A stretch of 64,000 bases of DNA, taken from contig KV748242.1 in assembly GCA_001692895.1 (NCBI GenBank), positions 744,001 to 808,000 on the forward strand, read 5' to 3'. A model generated the notes under the pieces. It had not been told where the DNA came from. It did not search any database and saw nothing but the letters and a program-made list of their open reading frames with translations. This document shows, piece by piece, positions 38,301 to 48,448 of this stretch. This stretch comes from Cenococcum geophilum 1.58 (taxonomy: Eukaryota; Ascomycota; Dothideomycetes; Gloniales; Gloniaceae). The position numbers and the translations under genes are program-made. Positions within the stretch are counted from its first letter, which is position 1; every line of letters begins with the position of its first letter.

Positions 38301-41300
38301 AAAAAACTATAAAAGAATTTAGATAAAGAATTATTGTATAGCAAGAACAGAAACTAGATAAGAAATTTAGTATATTAGGACGTACTAGGGACAGAGCGCT
38401 AGTATAAAGAATTACTAATAGGCCTAGAGCAGGTATACTAAGAGCTAAGTAGCTTACTAAACTAGAAAATAAAGAGGATCTAGGAATCCCTACTAGATTT
38501 AAAAAATAATATATAAAAGGCTATTATAACGCAGTAATAAGAAGATACTTCCTTATGGATAAGCCGTATATACTCTAGCAGCTATACTAAAAGTGGTATA
38601 GGCAATAATATAACGATAAGTGGGAAGATTTCTATATATAGTTAGATAAAAGAGTTATCTAAAACCACCTAATTATAGAAAAGGCTATAACTTATATTAA
38701 AGGAGCCTTAATTATAATATTAAAGGATCTAGAGGAATAATTAGAGGACTAGAGAAGCGAGAGACGCATCTTAGTACTTATAAATAAAGTTATAACGTTT
38801 AGATTAGCATAATAAAGGTTTAAACTTAAAGATAAAAATAAGTTAAGAGTTAACCTAAAGCACCTAGTATACTATACGCTATTATAGATTATATATATAG
38901 ACGATATATATAAGATATATAAGAATCTAAAGGAAAAGAATTAGAAGTACTCTATAAGGATATATTAGGCACTAAATAAGTAATAGTATAGAAATGCTAA
39001 GTATATATATAGTTAGCATTTAGCGGAAGTTTAAGAGTTAGAAGACTTAATATTTTAACTAGAAAAATTCCTTATAAAAGAATACTTAAACGGATAATAG
39101 TAATGGGAATGCCTAGAGAATATATATCTATAGTATATTAAAAATAAAAAGCAAACTAGGTATTGGCTAAAGAACGAGCTAAGTATAATAGGATTAAGTA
39201 GCTAATAGTTAGGAAAAGTGGAGGCCTATAGGACTAAAGGGAGCTAGTAGTAGAGCCTTAGACCCTTAAAGAAATTTCAGGATAATACCTAAATTTATAA
39301 GTTAAATAGTAAGATTAACAGTTTAAAGCGCTAATAGATAGTGGAGTAACGCGGAACTATATCTTACTAGTAGTAGTTAAGAGAATAGGACTACCTTATA
39401 GATAGAAGGAATAACCTTACCTATTAGTTATAATTTTAGGAGATTTAATAGCCTATAAAGGAGGGATTATNAATCTTAAAATAGGACCTATTTAGATAAC
39501 TATTAAAGGAAGATAAATTAAGATNTCTTTTAATATNCTACNATTAGGANNGGATAAGGCNNTATTAGGTATNCCTTAGTTATAGGAATATAATCTAAGG
39601 ATTAATTAGATTATAGGTTAGGTCGATATTAAAGATACTTAACGCTATAAGATATAATAGTAAACTAAGTTAGTATAGTACTAAGTTAGAGTAATATATA
39701 AAGAGACTAAGCGAGGCTTAAGTTATATACTAAAAAGATATTATAAGTATGGCAAGAAACTATAGAGCCTAAAAAGTAAAAAGCTAGCAGATTATATAGC
39801 ATAGGACTATAAGATAGAGTTAGAACTAGAAATAAATCTAAGGTTCTTTCTAACCTATAAGCTTACTTAAGAGGAGGCAAGCGCACTTAAAGAGTTTGTT
39901 TAAGAGAACTTATAAAAGGGATATATTAGACTATTATAGTTATTAGTAGGTTATCTAGTATTGTTTATACCAAAGAAGAACGGAAAACTTAGGTTATATA
40001 TTAACTATAAATAGTTAAATAGTATTACTCGGAAGGATAGGTATCCTTTACCCTTAATTAGCGAAATCTAAGACCAAATAGGTAATGTGTAAATCTTTAT
40101 AAAAATAGATCTAAGATAGGCGTACCATTAGATTAGAATTAAGGAAGGTAATAAATAAAAAGCAGCCTTTAGATTAAAAGAAGGACTATATAAGCCATTA
40201 GTTATATAATTCGGATTAACGAATATACTAGCAATATTTTAGAAATAAATTAATAGCGTATTAGGAGAATACCTTAATAAGTTTATTATAGTATACCTTA
40301 ATGATATTATTATCTACTTAATAACTAAGGAACAANACGGGGAACACGTTAAATAGGTCTTAAAGAGACTATAAGAAGAATAGATGCTAGTAATAATTAA
40401 GAAATGCGAGTTCTTTATAAGGAAGACTAATTTTATTAGATTTATTATTAAACTAGGTTATATTAGTATAGACCTAAAGAAGATTAAAGCTATAGTAAGT
40501 TAGTAAGAACTAGAGAATGTAATATAGTTAAGGTTATTTTTAGGGTTTTATAACTACTACAGAAGGTTTATAGCACAGTGGTTAAAGAATATTAAACTAT
40601 TTACTAGGCTTATAAAGAAAGAGAAACTATAGGTATAGGGAGATAAATAAAAAAAGTTATTTAAGGAACTTAAGGAATTGTTTACCTAGAAGCTAATCCT
40701 TAAAATTTATTAACTAGGACTAGACACGGTTGTAAAAACGAATATATTAAACTATGTATTAGGAGTATACTTACTATAGAAGTATAAGGACGTATAGCAC
40801 CTAGTAGCATACTATAGTAGAAAGATAATACCACTAGAGTTAAACTATAACGTCTATAATAAGCAGTTATTAGGTATAGTTACAGCACTTAAGGAATAGA
40901 GAGTATTCTTATAAGGCGTAAAGAAACTATTTATAGTTAAGATGGATTATAAAAACCTAACGGGGTTCCTAATAATAAAAGAACTTAATTAAAAACAAGT
41001 TAAATAGGTAGAGATACTTATAGAATACCATTTTAAAATTTAGTATACTAAGGGAACTAAGAATATAAGAGTAGACGCACTTAGCAGAAAAGCTAAACTA
41101 TAAAATAACGAGAAACTATTAGGAGCAATACTACGCAGAGATAAGGATAGATTAATTAAATATAATTACCCTAAGTTAGTAATAACTTAAGAGGATAATA
41201 AACTAGAAAGAGTCTATAAGATACCAGAAAGCTTTTAGGTATAAAGAATTTTTAAAGCACAATTAGAAGAATAGTTAGAATATCTAGAAGAAGAAATATT

Positions 41301-43355
41301 ATATAAGCATAGAGAAGTAAAGTACATCCTAAGAAGTATAGTAGAGCATTTTATAGAAGATTTCTATAAGGGAATAACTTAAGGACATAATGGAGTAATA
41401 GGCTTAGTGTTAAGACTTTAAGAAGAGTATATTATTAANNAAATCTAGAATATTATAAGAAAAGTAATAAAAGAGTATCTAGATTGCTAAAGGAATAAAC
41501 TAATAAGGTATAAGCTATATAGAGGGCTACAACCTATTAAAATACTATAGAGACTATAGGAGGTTATATTTTAAGACTTTATTATTAAGTTACTAAAGTT
41601 AAGAAATCTTATTACTAGATAAGATTATAACGTAATCTTAGTAATAGTAGACAAGTTAACTAAATAGGGCTACTTTATAGCATGTATAAAAGAAATCTCA
41701 GCGAAGGATATTACTAGAATCTATATTAAAGAAGTGTTTATAAGACACGAAGTACTAAGTAAAATTATATTAGATAGAGATCTAAGATTTATAGCAATAT
41801 TCTAGGAGGTATTTTTAGCGAAGCAAGAAGTTTAAGCAGTAACTTCTACCGCATATTATCTATAGATAGACGGTTAAACGGAAAGGTTAAATTAGACGCT
41901 AGAACAGTATTTAAGATATTATATTAATTACGTATAGAACAATTAGGTATTATTATTACTAGTTATATAGTTTATATATAATATAATACTATAGGAAGGA
42001 ATAGGTATATTACTATTTAAGGCAAATTATGGATATAAGCTAAGAATATTATTATTACTATGGTAAGTAAAGAAAACGAGTAGTATAGCTAAAGAAAGAA
42101 TAAAGACGTTAATAAATCTTTATATAGACCTTATAGAATTANTAAAGAANGTATAANANANAATAAAAANGTANTATAANNCTAANAGATCTAAGGGACN
42201 AGATCTTAAGNAGGGAGATAAAGTATAGCTACTATATAAAAATTTTAAGAGTTAACGACTAAGTAAGAAGTTAGACTATGTTAGACTAGAACCTTTTAAA
42301 ATTACTTAGAGGATTTTACCAGTTATATTTAAGTTAAACCTACTAGCTAAAATAAAGATCTACCCTATATAATATATTGCAATACTAGAACTAGCATATA
42401 GGAATATTAAACCACTAGTTTATAAGGTAAACACGTATAAAGGACAAGAGAAAGACAAATAGTAAGTTTTAAAGATCGTTAGTTATAAGGACATTAACAA
42501 TAAAATATAGTACGAGGTTAAGTAGATAGGCTATAAAAAGACTACCTAAAAGCTACTAAAGAATTTAAAAAATGCTATAAGAAAGGTATAGGAGTATTAA
42601 AAGAGATTAGGTTAGGTAGTATTAATAAAGAAGAATTGCTAAAGAATAAGTTACTTAAGGGGGACCTAAGAAGAGTAGTTGCCGAACTACTTAGATCTAT
42701 TTCCTTCTTAGTTAGAAGAGAATCCGTTCTTTTATTACTAAGTTCCTATAAACCTTATTTTATAAGTTTTTACTCTTTAAAACGAACCTTCTTATAAACC
42801 TTTTTAAGATAGATTAACTAAGTAAACGCAGCTAGATAAGAATTAAAAGCCCTTTACTAAGCTTTAGCAGCCTCTTACTTAGTATTATAAAAATAATAGA
42901 GTTCTAATAATATAATAGATAGTTTATTATCTAGCTATATAGCAGCAGATTAAATATAAAACCTTAAGATAAATTAATTAAGAAACCAGACGACTACTAA
43001 AAGTAATAAGTTACGTATATTTAGTATTAGAGACAGAGTAAACGTTATAGGATAAATAAATATTTACTTTAGTGCACTCTAAGTAAGAGGACGGTTATTG
43101 TAAAGATAGACTTGCTAGCGCAATATAGACTAACCCCTTTTTTAAATAGCAAGAATATAGAGACGGTATAATCTTACTAAGAGATAATATCGCAGTAACG
43201 GTATAAGATTAATAAGTAGTAGATAAAGAGGAAGGAGCCTTAGGTATAATAAGCAACAATATTAACTAAATTAATTAGACGGATATTATACCTCTAGTAA
43301 ATAACTTAGAGATATTTAGGATTTTTAAGAACAAAGATAAAAAGGAGGGAGATGG
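35372..43355 (+). pseudogene. Element E gag-pol
   Basis: Starts at an ATG at 35372, in the same context as element D gag. It is interrupted at 35489-36497 by the 1-kb repeat. A zinc knuckle remnant lies near 37395-37440 (YINCGKQGYYVKD). The protease site near 39310 is intact as IDSG. Reverse transcriptase contains VYLNDIIIY near 40300, one Asp changed to Asn. Integrase lies near 41450-41900 (ILDRDLRF, DGQTERLNQTLEQYL). A chromodomain-like end is near 42465-42600 (YEVKQIGYKK). Gln and Trp codons are widely turned into stops. Confidence 0.83.
35489..36497. repeat. Third copy of the 1.0-kb dispersed repeat, inserted in element E
   Basis: A 1009-bp segment matching the right arm of the inverted pair at 3229-5368. 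It is bounded by a 14-bp direct repeat, CGGTTAGATAATTA, at 35475-35488 and 36498-36511. Element D, the sister copy, has no insertion at the same place, which gives an empty site for comparison. No terminal inverted repeats, no poly-A tail and no clear frame were seen. Confidence 0.8.
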
Positions 43356-43776
43356 TATTACGGACGCTTTAAGTACAATATTATAACTACTTAGAGAGGA
43401 GTTAAAAGAAGCTAGTTAGTTAATTTAGGCATGGTCTAAAATAGAGCCGATAGAGCTATATAACGAGGAATGGTAACTAAGATTATATAACGTAATCTAT
43501 ATAATCTATAGGATCTGTATAATCCGTAATAGAGTAGATAAAGTATACGTACCTTACGTACTAAGGGGATTTCTTAGGAGTACGGTTGTGTATTTAAAGG
43601 ACTACAGTCCCTATCTAAATAGTTCTCTACTTTGTAGTAAATCTTAGAATATAATTGGAGTTAATCTATTAGGTAACCACTCTACTAGTTATTATTACGT
43701 TATTAACTTCTTGTTTACCTATATACCTAGCCTATTAACAAGTCCACCATAGTTCCTGCTACAAGGCTTCGTTACA
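43356..43776 (+). repeat. 3' LTR of element E
   Basis: The same length as the 5' LTR, but with more TpG and CpA retained. It ends CTTCGTTACA, followed by the ATTTT duplication. Confidence 0.9.
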
Positions 43777-43806
43777 ATTTTGGTATATTTTAGTACTATA
43801 TACAAG

Positions 43807-43978
43807 TGTCACGGATTCCGACCGTAGCACCGCCAAGGGCTCGCCTAGCGAGCCTTGGCACCCACAGTATATAGAGCCACGGTGCCTTCGCACCTCTTTG
43901 CACCTTCGTGCAATATCCTGTCGTGTACATAGCCAATGCTACGACGTTCCCAGAGCCTCCTGACCGCGCTCCGTGACA
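43807..43978. mobile_element. Solo-LTR-like element 2 (172 bp)
   Basis: Begins TGTCACGGATTCCG and ends GCTCCGTGACA, a 9-bp inverted terminal match with TG...CA ends. Perfect 5-bp duplications ACAAG lie at 43802-43806 and 43979-43983. It contains an internal palindrome around GGGCTCGCCTAGCGAGCC. It is GC-rich and nearly free of RIP changes inside strongly mutated DNA. Its ends resemble those of the element at 5438, but the interiors differ. Confidence 0.78.
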
Positions 43979-44180
43979 ACAAGCCAGTTACGTATACAAG
44001 CTAATTAGTGTTTTATTATATATTTTTTATCATATAATTATAGTTTTAGTATTTAATAAGCCATATTAAAACTTTATAAAATTCTATTATAAGGTTATTA
44101 AGTTATAGGTAGTATAAAAAGGTGTAATTGAGTAAATTTTGGTGAGGAAAACCGTGCATTGAGTGGGACCGTGCACGCAG

Positions 44181-44293
44181 GGGGGCAAACCTCTAATCTG
44201 CAAACATTGAATGGAAATTTTCCAAAGTGTGATTTTGCTACCCAGAACTGGGATACCCTTTTGCTGCGTTAATAGAGGTCCACGGTCGCCACC
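44181..44293. promoter_or_regulatory. Remnant of divergent promoter, glucan lyase side
   Basis: These 113 bp lie between the transposon terminal repeat and the lyase ATG. Composition is normal. An in-frame TAG at 44273 limits the lyase start. This is all the native upstream sequence left next to the gene. Confidence 0.5.
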
Positions 44294-47200
44294 ATGGGAC
44301 GCATCGACGAGACACCAATTAATGATCCGAAGAATAAGGACTGGTATTTGTTCAGGCCTGCTGATGACTTCTTCGACTCACTTCAAGGCGCTGTGCGACC
44401 AACATCTGTCACATACGAAGATGACGATCAGAAAAAGAGCGATGGCCAAGACAACCCTGCGTGCAGCCATGGAAGAGTCTTTCGCTTCAACGATAATCTG
44501 GGGTTCGTCCTCATCCAATTCATGCGTCCACACATCTGGCGGATCCGCTTTCATCATGTCAATCAATCAGGTGCTGGATTCTCCGACTACAACACCCGGA
44601 CTATTGTGCAGGACACTTTGTCAGACATGATCAGGATCCTGGACGTCGCTGAACATGTAAACTGGCAGGTCGAGCTCCAGACCGAGGACGCACGGTATTT
44701 TATCCTTCAATCGGTCATTGATCCTGGGCTCTCAACGCAAAGGGTTGGTGTTCAACTGTGGATACAACGCAACCCGTTCAGGATCACCGCTGTTCGCTCA
44801 GTCAGAGCCGCATCTGCATCAGCTATTTTGCCCCAGCTTCAAGCTCCAATTGATGCCAGTGTGGCGTCCAAGCTGAGGATTGAGGAGGCGCAGGGAATGA
44901 ATAATGCCATCATCTGGCAAACCAAGGTGCGGCCTCTGCAGTATATCCAGGACGCAGCCATCCTATCTGTCGAGAAACCGTCCATTGCCAGATATGCAGG
45001 CTTCGGAGAGCAAGGAGGAAAGCGAATGTTCAAGGACAACGTATTCATGAACTACTTCAGTGAGTACGCCATGCTTGTAGTACATATCTCAAGTGGATCT
45101 GACTCCAAGCCTAGACTTCGATAACATGAGGTACTATAATGTCTACGGAGAAGGTCCATTGAAGGTACCTTTACATCTATTGCCTAAAGGAAGTTTCCTA
45201 ATGATTCCCAGGATGACGAGCCACTCTACCACTCCGAGCCTTACTGGATAGAGATGAATGCGCATCCTGGTCACTTGTCTCAGGTCGGATACTTCGTGGA
45301 CAACTATTCTCAGGTGTGCGTGGATCTTGGCAAGACCGATCCGACTACAATTCGGATTGCTACACGATTCAATAGCTTTCAGTGTATCATTATGGCTGGT
45401 GATGACATCGGTGACATCATTCGATCTTATACGTCAATCATCGGCAGACCAAACCTGAAGCCGCGCTTTATTCTGGGCAATCACCAGGGCTGCTACGGAT
45501 ATGACGAACAGTGGAAAGTGACACAAGCGGTCGACAAGTATCGGCAGTATGGCATTCCTCTGGACGGCATGCACGTCGATGTCGATATTCAGCGTGACTA
45601 TCGAACTTTCACAATTGACACCAGAACCTTTCCGGATCCTAGGGGAATGTTCTCAGATCTGAGGAAAAAGGGTGTCAAATGCAGCACGAACATCACACCC
45701 GTTATCAATATGCGTCCGGATTCCACCTACACAACACTCAACGAGGGACTGCAACATGGATACTTTGTCAAGGATGTTCGTGAGCTTGATCCTGGCGCTC
45801 CATCACCATCCCAACAGCGATGCTTGGACTTTGGTAACGGCCACCGCTACTTCAAAGATCCGAACAAGAAGAACAACTTCAACATTGACAGCGAGAAAGA
45901 TAATCGACCTCCGTTCAGTCCTCCCGATGACTATGATTTCGACAACGTCTTCAACAGTGGTCAGCCATTCCACGGCGCGGTCCATTACGGTGGTGACCGT
46001 GGAGCACCAGGCCACTATCCCAACCTGAATAGCCAGAAGGTACGTGACTGGTGGGGCAAGCAGTATCAGTACCTATTCGATACGGGGCTCGAGTTCGTCT
46101 GGCAAGACATGACGTCTCCTTGCATGGCCAAAGAATACGGAGATATGCGCTCGTAAGCCACATCCGACAAAGTACCTGGCTCTGCTAATCGCTCCTGGCC
46201 AGATTCCCTTTCAGACTTCTCCTCGACTCCGATGGATGGTCAGGCGACCCGCACGCTGATGCGCAGAAGAAAGCGATTGAGATCTGGTCTCTGTATAGTT
46301 ACAACCTACACAAAGCAACGTTTCAAGGACTATCAGTACTCCCGGGGCGCGAGGGGAAGCGCAACTTCATCATTGGACGCGGAAGTTTTGCAGGGGCCCA
46401 ACGCTATGCTGGCCTATGGACTGGCGACAACGTATCCTCATGGGAATTCTTCGACATCTCTGTTGCTCAAGTCCTCTCGCTGGGCTTAGCTGGTGTTTTA
46501 ATCTCAGGTGCCGATGTGGGCGGTTTTGAACCTCTTGATGGCATAGAAGAGAATCTTTGCGCCGATCCAGAGCTTCTCATCCGCTGGTACTGTGCTTACT
46601 CTCTTCTCCCATGGTTCCGGTTAGTCAAACACACGACTTTACTCTTGTGCAAACGCTGACCAGGCTAAAGCAATCATTATACCGCAAAGCCCGGGAAGAA
46701 GAGCTTCCAGGTAAACCAATACCATTCCACTATCACTAATGCTGTGCACTAATCTTACCTAGGAGCCTTATGCATACATTGAATGGTTCAACAACAACAG
46801 CCAGAGAATACCCAGCACGGACTACCGCATGTGGTGGGCTGTTCTACCGGTGTGTAGATATGTTATACAGCTCCGATACTCTCTACTACAGTTGATGTAC
46901 GATGCTATGTTTGAGAACCTATGGACTGGGTTGCCGATAGCGCGTGCAATGGTGGGTTTTTAGGCCCTTCTGTCATTGTATCATATGACTTCTGCTAATA
47001 CATCATTAGATCGTCACCGATCCCATGGATACATCCCTCTATCAGACTGTTCGCTTCACTGTTCTCTCGCACTGATTGCTCACTAACCCTCGCCTAGAAC
47101 CAGTGGTACACCAGGAGTCAATATCTTGTCCGCAATGACCTCCTCGTTGCTCCGGCCCTCTACAAAGAGCGCGTCCGCGACCGACGCAAGTTATATCTCC

Positions 47201-48186
47201 CGTACCCCGATTCATGGTACCCTATGAACCTCCGACCTCGTTGGAATGACAACGCATCCCTCGGAATGCCTCTCGGTGCATTAACGCGTGGTGGGTCGTA
47301 TATCAACTACGATTGCCGCATTTCGCCCGACGAATCCCAGCTTCCTTATGTCAACCCCATGNACATACGAGAGGGTAGGCTGCATTCAAAGCCCTCTTAA
47401 TATCCCACCACTAATCCATGTTCAGGCGCAATCATACCTCAAATCGAAGTCCGCCAATCCGTGCCCGACCGAAGCAGGTTCCCAAATGAACCCGCCATTC
47501 CCGTGACAATTAACGTATACCCGGGCAAAGACCGGGTCAACAGTCTCTACAAAGACGAGGTAAGCGGCAGCCGTTGGAACGACTGTCTTACATTTATCAA
47601 GCTTACCCAATTCTACAGTCCTATAACATGTACCTCGACGATGGCGTCTCTCGTGAAAGCGCACCAGACAACGTGTACCTCTCCGCGCTGACTGACGACA
47701 CCAAGAGCAGCGACAAGAAGTTATTAACCGACTACTACGGCGACAAGCAAGCAGCGAGCAAGTTCCGCCACGTGCGCGTCGAGCAGGTATGACTCTCTCT
47801 AGCTTCTTCCTTGAGTTCCCCAGTTCTACCCCCTCTCATGAGCCCTCTCGGCTCATTGACTGCATGAGTGCCGTACTCACTCTTCGCCAAAGACCACTAC
47901 CCGATCCATCATTTCCTCCCAACTCCACGAGATCCGCACCGTCACTATCACGAGCCCGCATTCCGACTACAGCGACGACCTGGTCAAGCGCGACATTGGT
48001 GCAGAGTACAAGATCGTCTTCTGGCATGACCCAGACACCAACGTGAACCTCAACGACGTGAAGGCGGACATCACCAGCATCGGCAATAGTCGATCTGCAC
48101 AAGACTGGAATGCGAGAGCTACGGTGGCTTGGATCCCTACCAGTAAGGTCGACAAGGCGGTGATCGAGGTTAGCTATCCGGTATAG
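44294..48186 (+). CDS. Alpha-1,4-glucan lyase (GH31)
   Basis: Eleven exons: 44294-45059, 45115-45164, 45212-46152, 46203-46619, 46671-46710, 46763-46951, 47010-47048, 47098-47374, 47426-47559, 47619-47786 and 47893-48186. They total 3315 bp, or 1104 codons plus stop, about the length of known glucan lyases. The ATG has an excellent context (GCCACCATGG) and follows an in-frame stop. Lyase-like motifs are FGEQGGKRMFK, MNYFNFDNM (across intron 1), NHQGCYGY, DGMHVDVD, CSTNITPV, and WQDMTSP with Asp571 at the GH31 nucleophile position. Ordinary GH31 glucosidases read W-x-D-M-N-E there. LWTGDN (Asp661) lies at the usual acid/base site. LLVAPAL and YLDDGVSRESAP follow. Such enzymes release 1,5-anhydro-D-fructose from starch or glycogen. 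No signal peptide is seen, so intracellular glycogen is the likely substrate. One N lies at 47362. The head-to-head partner is the dehydratase at 2460. Confidence 0.88.
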
Positions 48187-48448
48187 AAGTGGAGCGTGGT
48201 TACACCCAGTGCTTTAATCTATATTCAATATTGATTAGAGTTATTGAATATAGTTTGAGAAGGTGAAAAAAGAGCTTGGATGCCTCAGTAGATGCCTATT
48301 AGAGCCTCCTCGCATACTTACACCTTTCTAATTTGGTAGAGTTCTCCATATATTTTAGAAATTTATAGTCATCCAATTAACCATCATAATTCTCGCATAA
48401 CGCATTTTTAAAATTTGAAGCTCTTACCCACCCAACACCCTTAACACT
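48187..48448. other. Spacer between glucan lyase and hAT transposon
   Basis: The 3' flank of the lyase gene passing into the AT-rich hAT element. No gene was seen. The left terminal repeat of the hAT element should lie here, but I could not fix it. Confidence 0.4.

Larger units (their letters stand above)
34910..43776 (+). mobile_element. Gypsy chromovirus E, sister of D, with an internal insertion
   Basis: An 8867-bp element with two 421-bp LTRs (34910-35330 and 43356-43776). Perfect 5-bp target duplications ATTTT lie at 34905-34909 and 43777-43781. It is the same family as D in the opposite orientation, sharing LTR and gag sequence. It carries a 1009-bp foreign repeat early in gag (35489-36497). 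RIP-mutated and inactive; some N bases are present. Confidence 0.92.
2538..44180. mobile_element. 41.6-kb nested transposon block with RIP signature
   Basis: Everything between the two outer inverted repeats is repeat-derived or intergenic. The left border starts CTGCGTGCACGGTCCC and the right border ends with its exact reverse complement. The block holds four Gypsy-type elements, one Copia element, a TRIM, two solo-LTR-like elements, TIR elements and a 1-kb repeat, described separately below. Most of it is strongly AT-rich, with CpA and TpG nearly lost and TAA/TAG stops where Gln or Trp codons are expected, as RIP produces. No clear target duplication was found around the outermost repeats. 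Scattered N bases (for example near 4050, 39471-39572 and 42142-42200) mark assembly uncertainty in the repeats. Confidence 0.85.
34255..44180. mobile_element. TIR element 2 (about 0.9 kb) carrying element E and a solo LTR
   Basis: The left terminal repeat at 34255 (TGCACGGTCCCACTC...) and the right one ending at 44180 are inverted copies over roughly 180 bp. Without element E (34910-43776) and the solo-LTR-like element (43807-43978), about 0.9 kb of AT-rich non-coding sequence remains. It is the same family as TIR element 1. The right end is exactly the outer border of the whole block. No transposase is visible. Confidence 0.7.

Noticed and set aside
2538..44180. Reading the whole block as one giant cargo-carrying transposon
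   Set aside because: The contents are ordinary retroelements with their own target duplications, there is no cargo gene or tyrosine recombinase, and no outer target duplication was found.
44211..44630. 139-codon plus-strand frame overlapping the lyase start
   Set aside because: It is a shifted frame over lyase exon 1, which has the family motifs and the strong ATG context.
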